Shown: in pieces, positions 5,943-11,052 of the stretch
Layout: every line of letters starts with the position of its first letter
Position numbering within the stretch: position 1 is the first letter of the stretch
Assembly (NCBI GenBank): GCA_003457145.1
Contig: DMSR01000171.1
Location: forward strand, 1 to 11,052
DNA: 11,052 bases
Direction of reading: 5' to 3'
Origin: Bacillus sp. (in: firmicutes)
GTDB lineage: Bacteria; Bacillota; Bacilli; Bacillales; Cytobacillaceae
Notes under the pieces: generated by a model
Database searches by the model: none
The model's input: only the letters and a program-made list of their open reading frames with translations
What the model was told of the DNA's origin: nothing
Made by a program: the position numbers and the translations under genes

Positions 5943-7118
5943 TTATTTATCTTTAATCTCTAACAATTTCAGCCTCAGCTCGTTTTCCATCGTTGCAAGA
6001 TCCTGCTCTGCCTGGCGCCTCTTTGAACGGCCTTCCTCCTGGATTCTTAATGTTTCCTCTAATGTTGTAATCAAGTTTTCCTGGGTCTTCTTGAGTGTTT
6101 CAATATCAACCAGGCCGCGTTCATTTTCTTTTGCGGTTTCGATTGTATTAGTTTTAAGCATTTCTGCATTTTTCAGTAGCAGGTCATTAGTCGTCTTTGA
6201 GACTTGTTTCTGCGCCTCGACTGCATGACGCTGCCTGATTAGCGTTAATGCGATGGCCACCTGGTTTTTCCATAGAGGAATCGCCGTTACGATCGATGAT
6301 TGGATCTTTTCGACCAGCGCCTGGTTTGTGTTCTGGATCAGGCGGATTTGCGGCGCACTCTGAATGGTGATTTCCCGGCTTAGCTTTAGGTCGTACAAAC
6401 GTTTATCGAGTCTGTCAGCGAATTGAAGCATATCCTTTACTTCCTGATACTTCATTTGGTCCTGGGAAGCCTCTGCGTCCCTCTTCAGCTCTGGAATTGT
6501 TTTTTCATGGAGCTGCTCCAGTTTGATTTCCCCTGCAGCGATATATATATTCAGAGCATTGAAGTATTCTTTATTCGTTTCATATAGTTTCTCAAGCATA
6601 CCTATATCAGATAATAGGACATTTTTGCTGCGATCCAGTTTTACGCTGATCCGGTCGATTTGCGCACCGGTCTTTTGATATTTTGACAGCACTTCTTGAA
6701 TGGAGCCCGAGAGCTTCCCAAACATTCTCGAGAAAAAAGATGCCTTTTCCGGCTTCAGTTCATCAGGATTCATATCGCTTAGATGTCTCATCAAATCACT
6801 GATGATATCTCCGACCTCACCAATGTCTTTTTTCTGAACATGTTCAAGCATGGCATGTGAGAACGACAGGAGTTTGCCCTGAGCCTGCGTACCGTACTGG
6901 ATCATAGCCTGGTGGTTCTTCGGGTCAATCTGCTCTGCCAATTGGTAGGCCCTTGCCCTATTTTCCTCCGGGATGACATCAATCAGCTTTACTGGCCTCC
7001 CCTCTTGCTGCTTAACAGCCTGTACCTCCAGCTCGGGAGTATTCCCAAACGGGTTGGCAAGGATATCGTCAATGATATGATCTGTGCTCTTTAATAGATC
7101 TGGATTTTTCTCGTTCAT
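5943..7118 (-). CDS. telA: TelA family protein (toxic-anion-resistance annotation), YaaN-like
   Basis: 391 residues, cytosolic, no signal or membrane span. It matches the TelA family (PF05816): [19 protein letters not shown] (48-66), the IQYGTQAQ block (73-80), [10 protein letters not shown] (128-137), [11 protein letters not shown] (147-157), and a long alpha-helical C-terminal half ending in a charged coiled coil (about 310-391). TelA was named for tellurite resistance on plasmids; chromosomal Bacillus members (YaaN, YceH) are better seen as envelope-stress proteins whose biochemistry is unsettled. Its start overlaps the xpaC stop by one base (TAATG), with AGGAGG inside the end of xpaC eight bases before the ATG, so the two are translationally coupled. 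The xpaC-telA order matches the xpaC-yaaN operon of B. subtilis, which makes this the yaaN counterpart. Confidence 0.92.
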   Translation of the reverse strand: MNEKNPDLLKSTDHIIDDILANPFGNTPELEVQAVKQQEGRPVKLIDVIPEENRARAYQLAEQIDPKNHQAMIQYGTQAQGKLLSFSHAMLEHVQKKDIGEVGDIISDLMRHLSDMNPDELKPEKASFFSRMFGKLSGSIQEVLSKYQKTGAQIDRISVKLDRSKNVLLSDIGMLEKLYETNKEYFNALNIYIAAGEIKLEQLHEKTIPELKRDAEASQDQMKYQEVKDMLQFADRLDKRLYDLKLSREITIQSAPQIRLIQNTNQALVEKIQSSIVTAIPLWKNQVAIALTLIRQRHAVEAQKQVSKTTNDLLLKNAEMLKTNTIETAKENERGLVDIETLKKTQENLITTLEETLRIQEEGRSKRRQAEQDLATMENELRLKLLEIKDK

Positions 7119-7768
7119 TATTTCAACCTCCTGGTTTCATCAGGAATTTCATTTAACTTTTTAATTGAATGCTTGGCAACGTCGATTTCGAAATTGAGGT
7201 TGTCGATATCGTCAGAAAGAACATGATATAAATCCTTCTCGACAACATTTGTAAGCTCTTTTAAAGTATGCTGCGTTTCATATAATGATTGATCCAGCTC
7301 CCGGTTCGTGCTCGGTTGGGAGGAGAGAAATGCATACTTCTCTGACAGCTCCAGTACAGAATCCAAATGAGAAAAATAAAACTGCTCTGCTTTATAAAAT
7401 CTCCTTGGTTCCCGCTTGCTTAATTTTTGGATATTTTTGATCATCCGCAAAAGCTCAATCCTTTGCTTTAAAGAACGGATATGGCGTATTGAAAACAGAG
7501 CTTTTTGCAGGCGGTTGATTTTCACATTAGCATCTGTCAGGTTTTTTTGGATATATTTATATTCCCTCTTAGTCAGCCCATGCTTTTTCAGGAATCGGGT
7601 CTTGTTATAAATCCCCAGAGAGAAATACACAAGCCCACCGGCGGTTAAGGCAAATAAAGAAGACAACAGGAACGTTTGGTCCATACCGAAAAAGCTTACA
7701 ATCCAAACAAATATTGATGACGGAAGCGCAACCGCTGTCCTGACGACAAATGAAATAAATGTATTCAT
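7118..7768 (-). CDS. xpaC: XpaC family membrane protein (5-bromo-4-chloroindolyl phosphate hydrolysis protein)
   Basis: 216 residues from the preferred ATG at 7768. A second in-frame ATG at 7774 would add two residues, but it sits only three bases from AGGAG (7782-7778), against nine for the chosen one. The N-terminus carries two hydrophobic spans (about 7-26 and 30-50). A long helical, coiled-coil-like cytosolic part with many Lys, Arg and Glu follows, ending in the family's [18 protein letters not shown] segment. The historical name comes from a colour-reaction screen; no catalytic site is evident, so a true phosphatase role is doubtful. First gene of the operon with telA. It probably forms a membrane platform or partner for TelA (inference from conserved pairing). 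Expression appears driven by the ECF-type promoter just upstream. Confidence 0.88.
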   Translation of the reverse strand: MNTFISFVVRTAVALPSSIFVWIVSFFGMDQTFLLSSLFALTAGGLVYFSLGIYNKTRFLKKHGLTKREYKYIQKNLTDANVKINRLQKALFSIRHIRSLKQRIELLRMIKNIQKLSKREPRRFYKAEQFYFSHLDSVLELSEKYAFLSSQPSTNRELDQSLYETQHTLKELTNVVEKDLYHVLSDDIDNLNFEIDVAKHSIKKLNEIPDETRRLK

Positions 7769-7803
7769 TAACATCGACTCCTATTTATAATCCTTCCTAT
7801 ACA

Positions 7804-7830
7804 TACGTATTGGGAGGAAAGAATGTTTCA
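7804..7830 (-). promoter_or_regulatory. Sigma-W-type (ECF) promoter of the xpaC-telA operon
   Basis: On the minus strand TGAAAC (7830-7825) and CGTA (7807-7804) are separated by 17 bases. This matches the TGAAAC-N16/17-CGTA pattern of Bacillus sigma-W promoters, and the predicted start is about 30 bases before xpaC. From memory, B. subtilis xpaC-yaaN belongs to the sigma-W envelope-stress regulon, which agrees. The -10 is embedded in the interrupted palindrome TTCCT...ATACGTAT...AGGAA (7794-7819). Confidence 0.75.
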
Positions 7831-8020
7831 TCAGCTATAAATAAACCTTCTTCCTTATTTATACAATACTCGATAATCCAGTGGTTTTCCACAGACCATA
7901 TCTGTAAATTATTCTAGGACCTGAGATGTAGAATAAAAGGTCATTACATTTACAAAAATCCAAACTGGATAAATTTAACTTCAAAAACAGCAGCAGCCTT
8001 CGACAATGATGGTGACAGAT
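7831..8020. other. Non-coding stretch upstream of xpaC with no clear feature
   Basis: AT-rich and without a supported gene. A stop-free plus-strand frame from 7918 to 8046 (41 sense codons, no start codon with a ribosome site) has a protein-like middle part, K-N-P-N-W-I-N-L. It could be a worn gene remnant, but nothing confirms it. Confidence 0.3.
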
Positions 8021-8049
8021 TTGTTATATTTATTGGTAATTTGTAGAAT
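8021..8049 (+). promoter_or_regulatory. Sigma-A promoter for the 34-residue ORF
   Basis: TTGTTA (8021-8026, four of six) and TAGAAT (8044-8049, five of six) are separated by exactly 17 bases. Transcription would start near 8056, leaving a leader of about 86 bases. Confidence 0.5.
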
Positions 8050-8141
8050 TTTTTGTTGTTTCAAATTTTTAAAAAGGCGGTATATAGGGATTAAAGAAAA
8101 TAACAGTAAAAAAAATACAATTAGTAGAAGGAGTGTTTTAT

Positions 8142-8246
8142 ATGAAAGTAAAGGCAGGAAGCTGGAGTATGCTAAGCCAGGAGGAAAAACTATTACTATT
8201 AACTGTCATCAGCAATCAAACAAGGAAGCAGAGAATGAATATATAG
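8142..8246 (+). CDS. Candidate 34-residue small protein, unknown function
   Basis: The ORF begins MKVKAGSWSMLSQEEKLLLL and ends in a basic tail (RKQRMNI). It looks like a short amphipathic helix. AAGGAG (8128-8133) lies eight bases before the ATG, and a good sigma-A promoter lies upstream. A longer overlapping frame (8006-8302) has no ribosome site at its start and its first codons precede the promoter start point, so I prefer the short one. No family is recognised. The support is entirely from expression signals; a large inverted repeat follows about 50 bases downstream. Confidence 0.4.
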   Translation: MKVKAGSWSMLSQEEKLLLLTVISNQTRKQRMNI

Positions 8247-8297
8247 TGAGTGGATTAGATTATGCAAGGAGTAAGTACGTTTATATCTGGTTTCTTC

Positions 8298-8356
8298 AAT
8301 AGAGAGTGACTGCTATGTAAATACAAAAATAGTTCATCTTTAGCAGTCTCTCTATT
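8298..8356. repeat. Long imperfect inverted repeat (16-bp arms)
   Basis: The left arm (8298-8315, AATAGAGAG-TG-ACTGCTA) and right arm (8341-8356, TAGCAGTCTCTCTATT) pair over all 16 bases apart from a two-base TG bulge, around a 25-base loop. Neither side has a U-tract, so it is a poor intrinsic terminator. A structured 3' end for the small transcript or the remains of a miniature element are possible. Confidence 0.6.
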
Positions 8357-8357
8357 A

Positions 8358-8369
8358 CATCTTAAGATG
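8358..8369. repeat. 12-bp perfect palindrome
   Basis: CATCTTAAGATG lies one base after the long inverted repeat. Function unknown; it may belong to the same structure. Confidence 0.35.
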
Positions 8370-8420
8370 ATAATCATAAGGAACACTTTTATTGCTACAG
8401 TTTCATATTTTAATCAGGTA

Positions 8421-8525
8421 TTAAGTTATAGCCTTTTTTAATGCCGATAAAGCATTGTCCCTTTGATCGAGTTGTTTCTCCAACACCTCCTCAATTCTCA
8501 TCGTAATTTGATGATAGAGTTCTTT
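8421..8525 (-). pseudogene. Remnant of a coiled-coil gene tail (possibly a MerR/DUF3967-type regulator)
   Basis: On the minus strand an open stretch of 34 codons reads like a genuine charged helix: it includes RIEEVLEKQLDQRD and LSALKKAIT, then a stop. It is cut off upstream by an in-frame TAG (8528-8526), and no start with a ribosome site is present. The LEKQLxxRD pattern recalls the C-terminal coiled coils of Bacillus MerR-like regulators with a DUF3967 tail, but the piece is too short to be sure. It could also be a chance frame. Confidence 0.35.
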
Positions 8526-8668
8526 CTACAAGCCTCCCATCTTACTTTAACAGCCCCTCTTTTTTAGAATAAAGAATAATTTTTCATTAAAAACTTTTTA
8601 AATAGCATAACGATAGACTTGCGGATTATCGAGACATCCACTGAAAAATAAGTAATAATGTCGTAATT

Positions 8669-8707
8669 TGTAATATAAATGTAATTATTCTGTTATTCGC
8701 CTGTAAC
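8669..8707 (+). promoter_or_regulatory. Two tandem WalR (YycF) boxes: four half-sites in 11-bp register
   Basis: The WalR consensus is TGTWAH-N5-TGTWAH. Here TGTAAT (8669-8674), TGTAAT (8680-8685), TGTTAT (8691-8696) and TGTAAC (8702-8707) all match. They start exactly 11 bases apart and so lie on one face of the helix. The downstream gene is a cell-wall hydrolase, the classic WalR target class (yocH, lytE, cwlO in B. subtilis). Confidence 0.8.
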
Positions 8708-8718
8708 CCCTTTCAATA

Positions 8719-8724
8719 TATACT
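8719..8724 (+). promoter_or_regulatory. -10 element of the NlpC/P60 hydrolase promoter
   Basis: TATACT (five of six) has no good -35 17 bases upstream (TTCGCC, 8696-8701), as expected for an activator-dependent promoter. The start point would be near 8731, placing the WalR half-sites at about -62 to -24. Confidence 0.55.
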
Positions 8725-8758
8725 AGGTTTAACATCTACCAAACGGGGGTAAACAACT

Positions 8759-9448
8759 TTGTTTAAGAGAATACTAGCAGTATTATTGCTCTTCACTTTA
8801 GTAGCAGCTGTTGCACCGTCAATGGACCAAGCCTCTGCCTCTGGATCAGCTTATTATGTAAAGATAAATTCCGGATCTTTGAATGTCCGAAATAAACCAT
8901 CTACTTCTGGAGCTATTGTTACTAAACTAGCAAAGAATCAGCAAGTTACTGTTACTTCTCAATCAAAGGGCTGGGCTAAGGTTACAGCCAATGGAAAACA
9001 AGGTTATGTCAGTTCAAAATTCATCGCACCTAAAACAGGCACTGTAAAGAAAGCAACTGTTAAAAAGCCTGTATCCACTACAAAGACTGATTATAAAGCA
9101 AAAGCAATTTCAGTTGCTAAAAGCAATCTGGGAGTAAAATATAAATGGGGCGGCAACACAACTAGCGGTTTTGATTGCTCTGGATTAGTAACATACTCAT
9201 ACGGTAAGGCTGGAGTTACGCTGCCGCGTACTGCAGGTGAAATGTATACAAAAGGCACGAAGGTCAACTCTTATCAGCCTGGAGATTTGTTATTCTATGC
9301 AACAAGCGGCGGTAAAAAGGTTACTCATGTTGCCATCTATATAGGAAATGGACAAATGATCCATTCAGCAACTTCAAATGGCGTGTCAATCGCAAGCCTT
9401 AACAATTCCTATTGGAAACAACGCTTCATTGGAGCTAAGAGAATATAA
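8759..9448 (+). CDS. Secreted SH3b-NlpC/P60 peptidoglycan endopeptidase
   Basis: 229 residues, starting at TTG with GGGGGT (8745-8750) eight bases upstream. A signal peptide (MFKRILAVLLLFTLVAAVAP, cleavage likely after ASA at residue 27) directs export. Residues about 31-90 form a bacterial SH3 domain (SGSLNVRNKPSTSG ... GWAKV ... GYVSSKFI) that binds the wall. A Lys/Thr linker (91-112) leads to an NlpC/P60 domain (113-229) with catalytic Cys140 in GFDCSG, His190 in VTHVAIYIG and His202 in MIHS. Such enzymes cut the D-Glu-to-diamino-acid bond in peptide stems, allowing wall expansion and turnover. Tandem WalR boxes upstream suggest control by the essential WalKR system, as for lytE and cwlO. 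Domain order differs from LysM-type LytE and from coiled-coil CwlO, so no gene symbol is given. Confidence 0.95.
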   Translation: MFKRILAVLLLFTLVAAVAPSMDQASASGSAYYVKINSGSLNVRNKPSTSGAIVTKLAKNQQVTVTSQSKGWAKVTANGKQGYVSSKFIAPKTGTVKKATVKKPVSTTKTDYKAKAISVAKSNLGVKYKWGGNTTSGFDCSGLVTYSYGKAGVTLPRTAGEMYTKGTKVNSYQPGDLLFYATSGGKKVTHVAIYIGNGQMIHSATSNGVSIASLNNSYWKQRFIGAKRI

Positions 9449-9452
9449 ATTT

Positions 9453-9481
9453 AAAAAGTGGCTGAAAAGCCACTTTTTTTG
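9453..9481 (+). terminator. Rho-independent terminator of the NlpC/P60 gene
   Basis: AAAAAGTGGCT (9453-9463) and AGCCACTTTTT (9468-9478) form an 11-bp stem with a GAAA tetraloop and a seven-T tract. It begins five bases after the stop. Confidence 0.95.
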
Positions 9482-9491
9482 TTCCCTAAAT

Positions 9492-9541
9492 GGTGTTAGC
9501 CCACATCAATATGCGTTTTAACATATGTGAGGTCAAGCACC
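9492..9541. repeat. Possible degenerate REP-like inverted repeat
   Basis: GGTGTTAGCCCAC (9492-9504) and the reverse complement of 9529-9541 (GGTGCTTGACCTC) are similar arms. The second matches the GGTGCCTGTCCCC core of the palindrome after telA at 10 of 13 bases. This suggests an eroded copy of the same repeat; the match could be chance. Confidence 0.3.
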
Positions 9542-9542
9542 A

Positions 9543-9704
9543 CTATTTTTTATCGTTTACATCCGCCCTCTCAATCCACCCGCCAAAATGCATGGTAATC
9601 AGAGCGATTTCATCGCTGAATACTTTTTTGCCGATGACTAGTTCTAGATTCCAGTCTATTAATATTATACTTTGCCTGCATTCATTTTTACCCCCTGGGA
9701 ATTT
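9543..9704 (-). pseudogene. C-terminal remnant of a PRD-containing (BglG/LicR-type) transcription regulator
   Basis: The minus-strand frame is open for 53 codons and ends in TAG (9545-9543). Its second half reads GKKVFSDEIALITMHFGGWI, which fits the end of a PTS regulation domain (the DEIAxITxHFGxx block that carries a regulatory His). Such domains control sugar-utilisation genes through PTS phosphorylation. No start codon or N-terminal part is present; a TGA (9707-9705) lies immediately upstream in the frame. Only a tail of a once several-hundred-residue protein remains. The assignment rests on this one motif. Confidence 0.45.
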
Positions 9705-9753
9705 TCAATGGTTAATTTTAAAGGAATGTGAACCGTCTTTATATATAGAAATT

Positions 9754-9793
9754 AAAAAATGCTGCAAGGTCATAGGATGAATGACCTTACAGC
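9754..9793 (-). terminator. Rho-independent terminator of the APC permease gene
   Basis: GCTGCAAGGTCAT (9761-9773) and ATGACCTTACAGC (9781-9793) pair over 13 positions with one mismatch and a seven-base loop. On the minus strand the hairpin is followed by ATTTTTTAATT and starts eight bases after the stop codon at 9802. Confidence 0.88.
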
Positions 9794-9801
9794 ACTCATG
9801 A

Positions 9802-11052
9802 TTAATCTACATTCAATGAGGAGTCCTTCTTGAATATTTTCAATCCGATCATATAGACAATTCCGATCGCCATCCAGATGAAGCCGAGCTGTTTGGAGGT
9901 CGGGTCAAGACTGAACCATACAAATCCGATGATCACCAATCCAATCAGCGGCAGGACCAGGTGGCTGAAGTAATTTTTGCTCTTCTGTTTGATCATGAAG
10001 TAATTAATTACTGATAAATGCAGGAACAGGAATGCCGTAAGAGCGCCAAAGTTAACGAGAGAAGCAAGACCGTCAATCTTTGAAGCGAACACTACTGTTA
10101 CAATTAATGAGATACCCGCAACCAATAGCGTACTAACATAAGGTGTCTGGAATTTAGGGTGAACCTTTGATAAAATACCCGGCAGCTTCTTATCACGTGC
10201 CATGCTGTACAGGATCCTCGAGATAGCTGCCTGCGCAACGAGTGCATCAGCAATACCCCAGGCTAGAGCAGTGGCAAGGATTGTCGTCCATTTCAGCCAA
10301 GGTCCTCCTGCAATTTCAGCAATCTGATAAAAGGCCACATCCGCATTTTCGAAGGATGTGTAATCAGGCCAGATCAATGCTGCCACCCAAGTTTGGATGA
10401 TGAATAACACACCAACAACTAACAGTGAAAAAATAACTGCACGCCCGACGACAGTTTTGCCGCCTTTGGTTTCTTCGGCGAGAGTGGAGATGGCATCAAA
10501 TCCAAGGAAGCTTAACACTGCGATTGAAACGGCTCCCATGACCATTCCCATACTGAAATTATCTTTGTCATAAAGCGGTTTGAAGTTGAACTCCGCGCCG
10601 TTTACCCCTTTTGAGATTGCGATAATTGCCGCTACAACGAACACCGCAAGGACGATCAACTCGAGCACGACAATGACCTTGTTCGCCTTGGCAGTGATTT
10701 CAATCCCGAACACATTGATGACCGTATTGATACCGATAAAAATCAGAAGCCAAACGATCATTGGCACTTCTGGCACGATATCTCCCAGGGCAGCCGCACT
10801 GACTAAGTATAATAAGGCCGGTATTAAAATGTAATCCAATAAGATGACCCATCCGGCAAAGAAGCCGACATGTTCATTGATTCCGCGCTGCGCATATGAG
10901 TAGACAGAGCCCGCAATCGGAAAAGCCTCAGACATTCTTGCATAGCTAAGGGCGGTGAACACCATTCCGACCATTCCGATCAAGTAAGCAAGGGAGACCA
11001 TTCCGTTCGATCCCTCTGCTACATAACCGTAAATTCCAAAAGGAGCGATTGG
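9802..11052 (-). CDS. APC superfamily amino-acid/polyamine permease, PuuP-like (N-terminus outside window)
   Basis: The frame runs to the last base of the window. 416 residues are visible, starting PIAPFGIYGYVAEGSNG; perhaps 30 N-terminal residues are missing, and the Met at 11001 is internal. About eleven hydrophobic spans are seen. Family signatures include FPIAGSVYSYAQRGINEHVGFFAGW (written in part: FPIAGSVYSYAQ), the unwound-helix region, and SFLGFDAISTLAEET (about visible residues 181-195), typical of APC transporters. The pattern is close to the putrescine importer PuuP and related proton-coupled amino-acid importers. It sits in the cytoplasmic membrane. The substrate cannot be fixed from sequence alone; putrescine or an amino acid is most likely. 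Transcribed alone here, with a strong terminator. Confidence 0.9.
   Translation of the reverse strand, partial: PIAPFGIYGYVAEGSNGMVSLAYLIGMVGMVFTALSYARMSEAFPIAGSVYSYAQRGINEHVGFFAGWVILLDYILIPALLYLVSAAALGDIVPEVPMIVWLLIFIGINTVINVFGIEITAKANKVIVVLELIVLAVFVVAAIIAISKGVNGAEFNFKPLYDKDNFSMGMVMGAVSIAVLSFLGFDAISTLAEETKGGKTVVGRAVIFSLLVVGVLFIIQTWVAALIWPDYTSFENADVAFYQIAEIAGGPWLKWTTILATALAWGIADALVAQAAISRILYSMARDKKLPGILSKVHPKFQTPYVSTLLVAGISLIVTVVFASKIDGLASLVNFGALTAFLFLHLSVINYFMIKQKSKNYFSHLVLPLIGLVIIGFVWFSLDPTSKQLGFIWMAIGIVYMIGLKIFKKDSSLNVD

Noticed and set aside
5869..6228. 119-codon plus-strand frame opposite telA
   Set aside because: It begins before the REP-like palindrome, runs through it and antisense over the telA C-terminal coiled coil; Ser/Phe-rich composition is typical of an antisense shadow.
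7918..8046. Plus-strand stop-free frame with a protein-like middle section
   Set aside because: No start codon with a ribosome site and no recognisable family; possible old remnant only.
8006..8302. 98-codon plus-strand frame
   Set aside because: No ribosome site before its ATG, and that ATG lies upstream of the predicted transcript start (about 8056). An overlapping 34-codon frame has a strong ribosome site.
8725..8758. c-di-AMP (ydaO/yuaA) riboswitch ahead of the NlpC/P60 gene
   Set aside because: Wall hydrolases often carry this riboswitch, but the leader from the predicted start is only about 28 bases and shows none of its conserved sequence.
9490..9780. 96-codon plus-strand frame
   Set aside because: It runs antisense over the PRD remnant and through both flanking repeat/terminator structures, has no ribosome site, and its composition does not look protein-like.
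10580..10834. 84-codon plus-strand frame opposite the permease
   Set aside because: Antisense shadow of a membrane protein gene, Thr/Ile-rich, no ribosome site.

Overview
The window looks like chromosomal DNA from a low-GC, Gram-positive, spore-former-type Bacillaceae species. The evidence is strong AGGAGG-type ribosome binding sites, TTG and GTG starts beside ATG, U-tailed hairpin terminators, and a gene set typical of Bacillus relatives: a subtilase with CWB2 repeats, an xpaC-telA pair, and a WalR-type promoter ahead of a NlpC/P60 hydrolase. Genus and species cannot be read from this piece. No phage, plasmid, IS element, rRNA, tRNA or CRISPR array was seen.

Layout. Positions 2-1666 (+) hold the 3' part of a secreted subtilisin-like protease with three C-terminal cell-wall-binding repeats, followed by a terminator. 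Positions 1888-2880 (+) encode a polytopic acyltransferase-3 family membrane protein with its own promoter and terminator. A 36-residue membrane microprotein (3168-3278, +) converges on galE (3328-4341, -), and the two share one perfect bidirectional terminator. Then come a membrane-anchored extracytoplasmic protein of unknown function (4569-5033, +) and a 42-residue basic ORF with a very good ribosome binding site (5252-5380, +).

The most striking element is at 5603-5788 on the minus strand: promoter, cyclic-di-GMP-I (GEMM-I) riboswitch aptamer, a likely translational expression platform, then an unrecognised 54-residue protein (5433-5597) and a terminator. Next is a two-gene minus-strand operon, xpaC then telA (7768 to 5943), behind a well-formed sigma-W-like ECF promoter and closed by a REP-like palindrome.

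The stretch 7831-8758 is gene-poor: a candidate 34-residue ORF with a sigma-A promoter, a large inverted repeat and a decayed coiled-coil gene tail. A secreted SH3b-NlpC/P60 cell-wall hydrolase follows (8759-9448, +). Its promoter has four WalR half-sites spaced exactly 11 bp apart. A fragment of a PRD-type regulator (9543-9704, -) lies before a PuuP-like APC amino-acid/polyamine permease (9802 to beyond the window end, -).

Theme. Many of the genes act at the cell envelope: wall-bound protease, envelope acyltransferase, UDP-galactose supply, ECF-sigma-controlled envelope-stress operon, WalR-controlled hydrolase. Each is its own small transcription unit, so the window is a row of envelope and signalling genes rather than one pathway.
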